From: an uncultured Clostridia bacterium
GTDB taxonomy: Bacteria > Bacillota > Clostridia > Lachnospirales > Lachnospiraceae
Assembly (NCBI GenBank): GCA_946623485.1
Contig: CAMORF010000012.1
Location: forward strand, 1-17,499
DNA: 17,499 bases
Direction: 5' to 3'
Part shown: one piece after another, positions 1 through 6,795 of the stretch
Numbering within the stretch: the first letter of the stretch is position 1
Layout: every line of letters starts with the position of its first letter
Notes under the pieces: generated by a model
Told to the model about the DNA's origin: nothing
The model's database searches: none
What the model saw: only the letters and a program-made list of their open reading frames with translations
Program-made: the position numbers and the translations under genes

Positions 1-966
1 TTGTATCTTCAGGCGCGCAAGGTGAGCGCCAGCCACTACCAAAACAACATCTACCTGAGGGGATTGATTGAGTTCAGCAGTTACTGCAGGAACGATTGCT
101 ATTACTGCGGGCTCAGGCGTTCCAACAAAAAAGCGAAACGGTACCGCCTGGAGGAGGATGAGATCCTTGCCTGCGCGGATGCAGGATATGATCTGGGATT
201 CAGGACGATTGTGCTTCAGAGCGGGGAGGATCCATTTTATACGGATGACAGAATCTGCTCCATCGTTTCCGGCATCAAGGACAGGCATCCGGATTGTGCG
301 GTGACGCTCTCAATCGGTGAGAAGAGCAGGGAGAGCTACCAGCGGTATTATGATGCCGGGGCGGACCGGTATCTGCTGCGGCATGAGACATCAAATCCCG
401 ATCATTACCGGATGCTGCATCCGGCTGAACTGACCATTGAAAACAGAAAACGATGCCTGTCAGACCTGAAGGAGATTGGTTATCAGGTCGGGTGCGGGAT
501 GATGGTCGGGTCTCCCGGGCAGACAATGGAGCATATCCTGGAGGACTTATACTATATGGCACAGTTCCAGCCGCATATGGTTGGGATCGGCCCGTTTATT
601 CCTCACCATGATACTCCGTTTGCAATGGAAAAGCCGGGAACGCTCCGGGACACACTGCATCTTCTGTCCGTTATCCGGCTGATGCTTCCACAAGTTCTGC
701 TGCCGGCGACGACTGCGCTCGGAACCATTGACCCGGCGGGCAGGGAGAAGGGAATTCTTGCCGGCGCGAACGTGGTGATGCCGAACCTGTCGCCGGTTAA
801 GGTACGGGGGCAATACCTTCTCTACGACGGAAAGATCTGTACGGGAGACGAAGCCGCCGAATGCAGAAGCTGCATGGATCGGAGAATTACCGGAATAGGC
901 TACCGGATCCGGAACAGCCGCGGAGACTGGTGCGGTTTACCGTTCTTTCGGAAAGGAGTGGATTAA
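1..966 (+). CDS. hydE: [FeFe]-hydrogenase maturase HydE, radical SAM protein (5' end outside window)
   Basis: HydE is a cytoplasmic radical SAM enzyme that helps build the organometallic 2Fe subcluster of [FeFe]-hydrogenase, together with HydF and HydG. The visible 321 residues carry the radical SAM cluster motif CRNDCYYC (C29, C33, C36), followed by the GEDP stretch and the MVGSPGQT stretch typical of the family. A second Cys set, C280, C288 and C291, has the C-x7-C-x2-C spacing of the accessory cluster site known in Thermotoga HydE. Family members have about 30 more residues before the first Cys motif, so the gene almost certainly begins upstream and the TTG at base 1 is not a real start. 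The stop codon touches the ATG of the next gene, so the two are probably co-transcribed. hydF, hydG and the hydrogenase are not in this window. Family assignment is confident. Confidence 0.93.
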   Translation: MYLQARKVSASHYQNNIYLRGLIEFSSYCRNDCYYCGLRRSNKKAKRYRLEEDEILACADAGYDLGFRTIVLQSGEDPFYTDDRICSIVSGIKDRHPDCAVTLSIGEKSRESYQRYYDAGADRYLLRHETSNPDHYRMLHPAELTIENRKRCLSDLKEIGYQVGCGMMVGSPGQTMEHILEDLYYMAQFQPHMVGIGPFIPHHDTPFAMEKPGTLRDTLHLLSVIRLMLPQVLLPATTALGTIDPAGREKGILAGANVVMPNLSPVKVRGQYLLYDGKICTGDEAAECRSCMDRRITGIGYRIRNSRGDWCGLPFFRKGVD

Positions 967-1671
967 ATGCCTTTGACACAGGAATCTTCCGGTAATGCAG
1001 GCGGGACGCATAATCCTTTCAACAGGTATCGTGCGGTTTTGTTTGACCTGGACGGTACGCTCAATGATTCGGGCCCGGGAATCATGAATTCGGTCCGGTA
1101 TTCTCTGAATAAGATGGGATATGAAATCCCATCCGATGAGACACTCCGCCGCTTTGTCGGGCCTTCCCTGGTTTATTCGTATACGACCTGGTGCCACATG
1201 AGTGAGGAGGACGCAAGGAAGGCAGTGGATGCTTACCGGGAATGCTATCTTGCCGGGGAATGCTTCCATCTGGAGATCTATGACGGGATCTGGGAACTGC
1301 TTGCCAATCTGAGACAGACAGGGCATAAGCTTGCTGTTGTGACTTCAAAGCCGCAGGGTACGGCAAGAAAAGTCCTGGAGCATTTTGATATGCTCCGTTG
1401 TTTTGATACGCTTGCGGGGCCGGATCCGGATGATCCATCCAACCGGAAGAGTGTGCTGATTCTCAGGGCGCTCAGAGATCTGGGCTTGTCTGCGCAGGAT
1501 GCTGTCATGGTTGGGGATTCCAGGTATGATATCATTGGTGCTTCGGAAGCGGGATGCGATTCCATCGGCGTGACGTATGGGTACGGGACAAGGGATGAGC
1601 TGGTGGAAAATGGAGCTACCTATCTGGCGGATTCGCCCCGGGAAATTCAGAATCTTCTTATCTCAGGATAG
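967..1671 (+). CDS. HAD-superfamily hydrolase, phosphoglycolate phosphatase/PpaX-like
   Basis: This is a 234-residue HAD phosphatase of the Gph/PpaX type, predicted to be a cytoplasmic Mg-dependent small-molecule phosphatase. Motif I is FDLDGT with nucleophile D27 and general acid D29. Motif II is the VVTSKP stretch (T126-K128), and the acidic motif IV is MVGDSRYD (D184). Residues of about 33-110 form the helical cap (subclass I). The start at 967 directly follows the hydE stop, and GGAAAGGAGTGG at 950-961 supplies the ribosome site. The first 20 residues are a polar extension before the core. The substrate cannot be read from the sequence: phosphoglycolate, pyrophosphate or a sugar phosphate are all possible. 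Coupling to hydE is positional only. Confidence 0.88.
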   Translation: MPLTQESSGNAGGTHNPFNRYRAVLFDLDGTLNDSGPGIMNSVRYSLNKMGYEIPSDETLRRFVGPSLVYSYTTWCHMSEEDARKAVDAYRECYLAGECFHLEIYDGIWELLANLRQTGHKLAVVTSKPQGTARKVLEHFDMLRCFDTLAGPDPDDPSNRKSVLILRALRDLGLSAQDAVMVGDSRYDIIGASEAGCDSIGVTYGYGTRDELVENGATYLADSPREIQNLLISG

Positions 1672-1710
1672 AATCCATTCATCAGGCAAGATCAATACAA
1701 ATATATTTCT

Positions 1711-1766
1711 ATTTGTCTGGTTTACAAAGACGATTTCTGTTTATACAATAGAGATGTACCAGACAA
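1711..1766 (+). promoter_or_regulatory. araA promoter flanked by two mirrored operator-like boxes
   Basis: A near-consensus sigma-70 promoter is visible: TTTACA at 1721-1726, a 17-base spacer, and TACAAT at 1744-1749, predicting a transcript start near 1756. TTGTCTGGT at 1713-1721 overlaps the -35 box, and its exact reverse complement ACCAGACAA lies at 1758-1766, just after the predicted start. The upstream box also sits inside TTTGT-N7-ACAAA. Two inverted copies straddling a promoter suggest a repressor that binds both sides, possibly by looping. The ATTTGT and ACAAA half-sites recall AraR, but the spacing is not that of AraR sites. The regulator is not identified and no regulator gene lies next to it. 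Confidence 0.65.
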
Positions 1767-1792
1767 CCCGATCGTTTAGTCGAGGAGAAATA

Positions 1793-3247
1793 ATGATGGA
1801 TAAGGCAAAGTTGTATTTTGTTGTTGGAAGCCAGGATCTTTATGGGGACGAGTGCCTGAAGCAGGTTGCGGAGGATGCAAAGAAGATGGCGGCATTTCTC
1901 GATGAGAAAATCGGGGATGTGGCTCATGTCGAGCTTTTGCCGACTGTTGAGAATTCACAGATCTGCATTCAGGATATGAGGCAGGTGGAAAATGATGATG
2001 ATTGCATCGGTGTGATCACCTGGATGCATACTTTCTCTCCGGCGAAGATGTGGATTAAGGGCCTTCAGGTTCTCAGGAAGCCGCTTCTTCATCTTCATAC
2101 CCAGGCAAATGAATTCCTGCCGTATGATTCGATCGATATGGATTTCATGAACCTGAACCAGGCGGCGCACGGGGACAGGGAGTATGGATTCATCCTTGCC
2201 CGCATGGGAATCGCGCATCAGGTCGTGGCAGGATACTATGAGCATGAGGACGTTGTGGCTGACATCCGTAAATTCGCTGAGGTTGCCAAGGCAATTGCAT
2301 TTTCCAGGCATCTGAAGGTTGCGGCGTTCGGAAACAATATGCGTGAAGTCGCAGTTACGGACGGTGACCGTGTCGAGACGCAGATCTGCTATGGATGGGA
2401 GACCAATTACTATGCGATCGGCGACCTGGTAAAGATCATTGACGCCGTCACAGAGGAAGAGATTGACAGGAAGATGGAGGAGTACACCTCCAAATATATC
2501 ATGAAGACTGACCGTCTTGACGCTGTCCGGGAGCAGGCGAAGTATGAGGTTGGCCTGGAGAAGTTCCTGGAGAAGCAGGGAATCGGCGCGTTCACGGATA
2601 CCTTCCAGGATCTGTATGGGCTGAAGCAGCTTCCTGGGATCGCTGCCCAGAACCTGATGGGGAAGGGAATCGGCTTCGGGCCGGAGGGCGATTATAAGAT
2701 CGCCGCCTTCTCTGCGGTATTGATGAAGATGGCGGAGAAGAGAGAAGGAAGCACCGGCTTTATTGAGGATTATACCTATGATCTGACTGCAGGAAAGGAA
2801 CTGGAGCTTGCATCCCATATGCTGGAAGTACCGGTATCCTTTGCGGCCAACAAGCCGGTCATCGACGTCATCGAGCTGGATATCGGGAAGAAGGAAGACC
2901 CGGCCCGCCTGATCTTTGACGGTGTGACAGGAGACGCGATCCAGGTCACGATGGTTGATATGGGAGACCATTTCCGCATTATCTGCGCTGACATTGAGCT
3001 TGTGGAGCAGCCCAAGCCGATGCCGAAACTGCCGGTTGCAAGGATCATGTACCGCCATAAGCCAAACTTCAGGATCGGCACGGCTGCATGGTGTTATGCA
3101 GGCGGAGCACATCACTCCGTGGTTTCCACTGCGCTGACGAAGGAAGATATTGCGAACTTTGCAAGATTCACAGGAACGGAACTGATCATCATCGATGACA
3201 ATACGACGGAAGCGGATCTGCTGAAGTTCTGCGGCAGGAAGTATTGA
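1793..3247 (+). CDS. araA: L-arabinose isomerase
   Basis: This enzyme converts L-arabinose to L-ribulose, the first step of the arabinose pathway (it can also isomerise D-galactose), and needs a divalent metal such as Mn. The protein is 484 residues, close to the usual 490-500. The N-terminus has the YFVVGSQDLYG block. Metal and catalytic residues appear at family positions: E298 (GFGPEGD), E325 (FIEDYTY), H342 (SHMLE) and H441 (GGAHHS), matching E306, E333, H350 and H450 of the E. coli enzyme with a near-constant offset. The frame is open further upstream, but GAGGAG at 1782-1787 places the start at 1793 or at the adjacent ATG at 1796, and the promoter lies between them and the previous gene. 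No araB (kinase) or araD (epimerase) is present here, so the rest of the pathway must be elsewhere. Confidence 0.95.
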   Translation: MMDKAKLYFVVGSQDLYGDECLKQVAEDAKKMAAFLDEKIGDVAHVELLPTVENSQICIQDMRQVENDDDCIGVITWMHTFSPAKMWIKGLQVLRKPLLHLHTQANEFLPYDSIDMDFMNLNQAAHGDREYGFILARMGIAHQVVAGYYEHEDVVADIRKFAEVAKAIAFSRHLKVAAFGNNMREVAVTDGDRVETQICYGWETNYYAIGDLVKIIDAVTEEEIDRKMEEYTSKYIMKTDRLDAVREQAKYEVGLEKFLEKQGIGAFTDTFQDLYGLKQLPGIAAQNLMGKGIGFGPEGDYKIAAFSAVLMKMAEKREGSTGFIEDYTYDLTAGKELELASHMLEVPVSFAANKPVIDVIELDIGKKEDPARLIFDGVTGDAIQVTMVDMGDHFRIICADIELVEQPKPMPKLPVARIMYRHKPNFRIGTAAWCYAGGAHHSVVSTALTKEDIANFARFTGTELIIIDDNTTEADLLKFCGRKY

Positions 3248-3265
3248 TCGGATAGGAATCAGCAA

Positions 3266-3413
3266 TGCGTATCAAGGCAGACTTGACAAATCAGCCGGTT
3301 GTATCGAGGCAGGTTTGATCAAGCAGCCAGTTGTATCGAGGCAGGTTTGATCAAGCAGCCATGCGTATCAAGGCAAGCTTGATCAATCAGCCGTGCGTGT
3401 CACGGCAGTTTTG
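3266..3413. repeat. 32-bp intergenic tandem repeat, four full copies plus a partial fifth
   Basis: Copies start at 3266, 3298, 3330, 3362 and 3394; the last runs 20 bases and stops just before the ddh ribosome site. Copies 2 and 3 are identical, beginning GTTGTATCGAGGCAGG. Copies 1 and 4 begin TGCGTATCAAGGCA. Most copies contain the palindrome TTGATCAA (copy 1 is degenerate there), flanked by GGC and GCC that can pair weakly. The period is not a multiple of three, so it is not coding. The array fills nearly all of the araA-ddh gap, where no terminator or clear promoter was seen. Its function is unknown. Confidence 0.9.
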
Positions 3414-3427
3414 AAAGGAGGATGCGG

Positions 3428-4405
3428 ATGAGCATCAGAATCGGGATCCTCGGTTATGGAAACCTTGGAAAGGGAGTTGAGAAGGCAGTAAACGCGAACG
3501 CGGATCAGGAGCTTGTCGGGGTTTTTACCCGCAGGAATCCGGAGAGCGTAAAGCTTGCGTCTGAGCAAGTGAAGGTATATTCCGTGGATGACCTTCCGAA
3601 GATGACAGGCGATATTGATGTGCTGATTATCTGCGGGGGGAGCGCGACAGATTTGCCGAAACAGACCCCTGTGTATGCATCCCTCTATAATGTGGTAGAC
3701 AGCTTTGATACACATGCCAATATTCCTGCGCATTTTTCTGCTGTTGACGAGGCGGCTGTGTCAGGCGGAAAAATCGGTGTGATTTCATGCGGATGGGATC
3801 CGGGGATGTTTTCCATCAGCAGGTTGTACGCGCATTCGGTCCTTCCGGATGGAAAGGATTATACCTTCTGGGGGAGAGGCGTATCCCAGGGGCATTCTGA
3901 CGCAATCCGCCGGATCGAGGGAGTGAAGGATGCGCGCCAGTATACGGTTCCTGTTCCGGAGGCGCTTGAGGCTGTCCGTGCCGGGAAGAATCCCGAGCTG
4001 ACGACGCGCCAGAAGCACACCCGGGAATGCTGGGTTGTCGCGGAAGAAGGTGCGGATCTTGCGCGGATCGAGAAAGAGATCAAGGAGATGCCGAACTATT
4101 TCTCCGATTATGACACGACCGTAAACTTCATTTCTGAAGAGGAATTGAAAGCCAATCACAGTGAGCTGCCGCACGGCGGGTCAGTGATCTATTCCGGAGC
4201 CACGGGTGAGAAGAAGCATGTGATTGAATACAGCCTGAAGCTGGATTCCAATCCGGAATTCACCGGCAGCGTGCTTGCCGCCGTCGCAAGGGCTGCATGG
4301 CGCATGAACCAGGAGGGGCTAAAAGGCGCGAAAACCATGTTTGACATTGCGCCGAAGTACCTCAGCCCTCTGACGGATGAATATCTGCGGGCTCATTACC
4401 TGTGA
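3428..4405 (+). CDS. ddh: meso-diaminopimelate D-dehydrogenase
   Basis: This is a cytoplasmic NADPH-dependent enzyme that aminates tetrahydrodipicolinate to meso-diaminopimelate in one step, for lysine and peptidoglycan. The 325-residue product matches the family length (about 320). It opens with a Rossmann motif, GYGNLGKG, and carries the blocks CGWDPGMFS, SQGHSDAIRRIEGV, MPNYFSDYDTTVNFI and LPHGGSVI that I recognise from the Corynebacterium enzyme. I chose the ATG at 3428 because AAAGGAGG at 3414-3421 lies six bases before it; the in-frame ATG at 3422 would touch the ribosome site. A strong terminator follows the gene. The neighbours (araA, larB) have no evident link to lysine synthesis, so it may be an independent unit. 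Confidence 0.94.
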   Translation: MSIRIGILGYGNLGKGVEKAVNANADQELVGVFTRRNPESVKLASEQVKVYSVDDLPKMTGDIDVLIICGGSATDLPKQTPVYASLYNVVDSFDTHANIPAHFSAVDEAAVSGGKIGVISCGWDPGMFSISRLYAHSVLPDGKDYTFWGRGVSQGHSDAIRRIEGVKDARQYTVPVPEALEAVRAGKNPELTTRQKHTRECWVVAEEGADLARIEKEIKEMPNYFSDYDTTVNFISEEELKANHSELPHGGSVIYSGATGEKKHVIEYSLKLDSNPEFTGSVLAAVARAAWRMNQEGLKGAKTMFDIAPKYLSPLTDEYLRAHYL

Positions 4406-4421
4406 TATATTGATTGTACTG

Positions 4422-4460
4422 CCGCCACCCATGTTCTATTCGTGGGTGGCGGTTTGTTTT
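4422..4460 (+). terminator. Rho-independent terminator after ddh
   Basis: CCGCCACCCA (4422-4431) pairs perfectly with TGGGTGGCGG (4443-4452) across an 11-base loop, followed by TTTGTTTTT. It lies about 17 bases after the ddh stop codon. Confidence 0.92.
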
Positions 4461-4483
4461 TACTGTCTGTATTGTGTTATGAT
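4454..4483 (+). promoter_or_regulatory. Weak candidate promoter for larB
   Basis: TATGAT at 4478-4483 is a good -10 match. The best -35 is only TTGTTT at 4454-4459 with an 18-base spacer, and it overlaps the T-tract of the ddh terminator. It is the best candidate between the terminator and larB, and would leave a leader of over 100 bases. Confidence 0.35.
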
Positions 4484-4607
4484 TACCGGGATGGGAATCC
4501 ATCGGAATCTGCGGATTGATTCAGCTCTTTTGTATATGAGAACGCAGAGCGTTTCCGGATACGGGAAATCAGAAGGTTATGAATCGTTTCAGGAAGGAGA
4601 TCCTGCC

Positions 4608-5381
4608 ATGGAGCAGAATGAGATGAGAAAGATCCTTGAGCGCGTCAGGGATGGCGCGCTGAGCCCGGATGAGGCGATGCTGAAGATCCGGGAAGCCCCC
4701 TATACGGATCTTGGCTATGCGATGATCGATAACCATCGGCAGGTCCGGCAGGGGTTTGCGGAGGTCATCTATGGAGCGGGAAAGACAAAGGAGCAGATTC
4801 TTGGGATTACACGGAACATGTCTGACAGCGGGGTGAAGACGATCCTGGTTACCCGGCTCACTGGTGAAAAAGCGGCTTTCCTCGAACAGGAGCTTCCCGG
4901 ATTTCAGTATTTTGAGATGGCCCGGATGGGGGTGGCAGGGGAGATGCCTGCGCCTTCCGGGAGGGGGACGATTGTCGTTGCGTCCGGCGGGACTTCCGAC
5001 CTGCCGGTCAGTGAGGAAGCGGCAGTCACGGCAATGGCTCTGGGAAACCGTGTTGTCCGTCTCGTGGATGTAGGAGTTTCCGGGCTTCATCGACTTCTCG
5101 CCCATATGGATGAGATCATGAGCGCGACGGTGATCATAGCGGTTGCAGGAATGGAGGGGGCGCTTGCCAGCGTCATTGCAGGTCTGGCGGACTGTCCTGT
5201 CATCGCGGTGCCAACCTCGGTCGGTTATGGTGCCAACTTTGGCGGACTGAGTGCGCTGCTGTCGATGCTGAATTCCTGTGCAAGCGGCGTATCGGTTGTA
5301 AATATTGATAATGGATTCGGTGCCGGGTATCAGGCAGCGATGATCAACAGGAGAATGCGTGCGGATATCAGGCAGCGATGA
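4608..5381 (+). CDS. larB: LarB, pyridinium-3,5-biscarboxylic acid mononucleotide synthase (nickel-pincer cofactor)
   Basis: LarB carboxylates the pyridine ring of nicotinic acid adenine dinucleotide and cleaves off AMP, the first step in making the nickel-pincer nucleotide cofactor of lactate racemase LarA and related enzymes. The product is 257 residues (family about 250). It has a short helical N-terminus, then a PurE-like (AIR carboxylase) domain with VASGGTSDLPVSEEAA, VDVGVSGLHRL, VAGMEGALASV and PTSVGYGANFGG. C224 in LNSCASG matches the substrate-binding Cys of characterised LarB. The frame is open back to 4377, but AGGAAGGAGA at 4591-4600 and family length fix the start at 4608. No larA, larC or larE is present in the window, which is unusual because lar genes are often clustered. 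Confidence 0.93.
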   Translation: MEQNEMRKILERVRDGALSPDEAMLKIREAPYTDLGYAMIDNHRQVRQGFAEVIYGAGKTKEQILGITRNMSDSGVKTILVTRLTGEKAAFLEQELPGFQYFEMARMGVAGEMPAPSGRGTIVVASGGTSDLPVSEEAAVTAMALGNRVVRLVDVGVSGLHRLLAHMDEIMSATVIIAVAGMEGALASVIAGLADCPVIAVPTSVGYGANFGGLSALLSMLNSCASGVSVVNIDNGFGAGYQAAMINRRMRADIRQR

Positions 5382-5405
5382 TCAACAGGAGATTGCAGAC
5401 AGATA

Positions 5406-5589
5406 ATTTGTTTATAACTATTCAGCACCCCGTACAGACTGTCAAAATCTGGGCCGACAAGCTTGCTTGTCGGACGGATTCTGACAGTCTGTACGGGGCG
5501 GGCAAGGCGCTTCGCGCCTCTGACCGCCCTCAGCGAAGAACGCTTTGCGTTCTGAGCGATGGGGGTGGTGAATAGTTACATTTGTTTAT
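5406..5589. repeat. MITE-like structured repeat, copy 1 (three hairpin arms inside a terminal inverted repeat)
   Basis: TAACTATTCAGCACCCC (5415-5431) pairs with GGGGTGGTGAATAGTTA (5562-5578), 16 of 17 positions. Inside are three arms. Arm 1: GTACAGACTGTCA (5432-5444) with TGACAGTCTGTAC (5482-5494), and an inner CCGACAAG/CTTGTCGG hairpin. Arm 2: GGGCGG/CCGCCC (5496-5501 and 5524-5529) enclosing AGGCGC/GCGCCT. Arm 3: AGAACGC/GCGTTCT (5537-5543 and 5547-5553). The unit is bounded by a 10-base direct repeat, ATTTGTTTAT, at 5406-5415 and 5580-5589, which looks like a target-site duplication. It contains no credible gene and fills the larB-azlC gap. Bases 5529-5566 recur identically at 16236-16273. 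Confidence 0.85.
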
Positions 5590-5613
5590 TGATCCTAAGA
5601 TGGATTTCGGGAA

Positions 5614-6399
5614 ATGAAAGATCGTTTATATTCTACAACAACCTCGCCCAATGCCAGGGCCTTCCGGGAGGGAATCCGGGACGGGATCCCGATCGGACTT
5701 GGTTATTTTGCCGTAGCCTTTGCGCTTGGCGTGGCTGCAAAAGACGCAGGGCTGAATCCGCTGCAGGGGTTTTTCGCAAGCATTCTGTGCCTTGCTTCCG
5801 CGGGGGAATACGCGGGATTTACCGTAATCGCGTCCTCTGCGCCGCTGATTGAGATGGCGCTGATTACGCTGGTTATTAATGCACGTTATCTTCTGATGAG
5901 CACTGCCATCAGCCAGAAGCTGCCCTCAGGCATCCACCCGTTCCACCGGCTGGGAGTAGCATATTTTATTACGGATGAGATCTTTGCGATTGAAACCAGG
6001 CAGCCAGGAGAGTTGAACCCATGGTATCCCTATGGAGCCGGATTTGTCGCTGCGCCCATGTGGGCTGCCGGGACCGCGATCGGGATTATGGTGGGCAATC
6101 TGATGCCGGTCCGGCTTGTCAGTGCCTTGAGTGTTGCGCTTTTTGGCATGTTCCTTGCGGTGATTATCCCTCCCGCGAGAAAGGAGAAATCCGTCCTGGG
6201 GCTTGTCATTGTGAGCTTTGCAGCCAGTTATGCTGCCGCCAGGCTTCCTTATCTGAAAGGTCTGTCCGCCGGAAACCGGATTATCCTGCTGACCGTCCTT
6301 CTGTCAGCAGCGGCTGCTGTCCTGTTTCCGCGAAAACCGGAAGCCGGTGTGGAACATGACGAAGCCGGGCATATGCGTCAGGAAGAGGAATCCCTATGA
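5614..6399 (+). CDS. azlC: AzlC-family branched-chain amino acid exporter, large subunit
   Basis: AzlC with AzlD forms a membrane pair that exports branched-chain amino acids (and toxic analogues such as azaleucine in Bacillus). The 261-residue protein has a cytoplasmic N-terminus, then the family signature FREGIRDGIPIGLGYFAVAF at about residues 17-36, SAGEYAG, and LVINARYLLMSTAISQ. Several hydrophobic segments follow, and a charged tail ends in EEESL. The start at 5614 has only a weak ribosome site (TTTCGGGA), and no better in-frame ATG is visible. The gene starts 25 bases after the structured repeat, so the repeat may shape its transcription. It overlaps azlD by four bases (ATGA), implying translational coupling. 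Confidence 0.92.
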   Translation: MKDRLYSTTTSPNARAFREGIRDGIPIGLGYFAVAFALGVAAKDAGLNPLQGFFASILCLASAGEYAGFTVIASSAPLIEMALITLVINARYLLMSTAISQKLPSGIHPFHRLGVAYFITDEIFAIETRQPGELNPWYPYGAGFVAAPMWAAGTAIGIMVGNLMPVRLVSALSVALFGMFLAVIIPPARKEKSVLGLVIVSFAASYAAARLPYLKGLSAGNRIILLTVLLSAAAAVLFPRKPEAGVEHDEAGHMRQEEESL

Positions 6400-6704
6400 A
6401 TCAGTCAATCAATCTCTATATTCTGGTGATGTTTGCGGTAACCTACCTGGTCCGCGCGCTCCCGATCACATTGATCCGGAGAAAAATCCGTTCCCCTTTC
6501 CTGCAGTCTTTTCTATACTATGTTCCTTATGTAACCCTGGCGGTCATGACATTTCCCGCGATTATGGAATCAACGCAGACCCCGGTATCAGGTCTTTTGG
6601 CGCTTGCGGCAGGGATCCTTGCGGCGTGGTTTGGCGCAAGCCTGTTCCAGGTCGCGAGTATCTGCTGCGGTGTTGTCCTGATTGCAGAGTATTTCCTGAT
6701 CTGA
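6396..6704 (+). CDS. azlD: AzlD-family branched-chain amino acid exporter, small subunit
   Basis: This is a 102-residue membrane protein of the AzlD family, the small partner of AzlC in branched-chain amino acid export. It shows the family start pattern, a first hydrophobic helix ending in AVTYLVRALPITLIRRK, then LYYVPYVTLAVMTFPA and two further hydrophobic helices, the last being VASICCGVVLIAEYFLI. Length is typical. It begins within the azlC stop (ATGA at 6396-6399), with AGGAAGAGG just upstream. No regulator gene of the azlB type is adjacent. Confidence 0.92.
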   Translation: MNQSINLYILVMFAVTYLVRALPITLIRRKIRSPFLQSFLYYVPYVTLAVMTFPAIMESTQTPVSGLLALAAGILAAWFGASLFQVASICCGVVLIAEYFLI

Positions 6705-6713
6705 ATTCCGGGC

Positions 6714-6781
6714 AAAGCAAAAACAATAATCCTGCAAATAGAAAACCCCTGCAAAAACAAAAAACCTGCAAAATCAATCGT
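6714..6781. repeat. 17-bp iterons upstream of the response regulator gene
   Basis: The octamer CCTGCAAA occurs at 6731, 6748 and 6765, exactly 17 bases apart, and a fourth GCAAA at 6717 keeps the same phase. The intervening bases are A-rich. The array ends 15 bases before the response regulator ATG. Direct repeats of this period are a common form of binding site for AraC-type regulators, so autoregulation by the downstream protein is possible. The rest of the azlD-regulator gap shows no clear promoter or terminator. Confidence 0.65.
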
Positions 6782-6795
6782 CTGAGGGCAACAAG

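Noticed and set aside
1577..1792. N-terminal extension of araA
   Set aside because: It overlaps the HAD gene end and the araA promoter; the ribosome site and family length support the start at 1793.
1955..3265. A 436-codon open frame on the - strand opposite araA
   Set aside because: It mirrors the araA coding frame, its translation has no recognisable domain, and araA has all its active-site residues. It is a codon-bias shadow.
3266..3413. CRISPR array
   Set aside because: The 32-bp units are directly adjacent with no unique spacers, and no cas gene is present.
4377..4607. N-terminal extension of larB
   Set aside because: It overlaps the ddh end and the terminator stem; a good ribosome site precedes 4608.
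5378..5575. A 65-codon + strand frame between larB and azlC
   Set aside because: It lies across the nested inverted repeats; its codons are dictated by the hairpin arms and it has no ribosome site of note.
6021..6359. A 112-codon + strand frame inside azlC
   Set aside because: It is fully contained in azlC in another frame, and the azlC frame shows clear family motifs.
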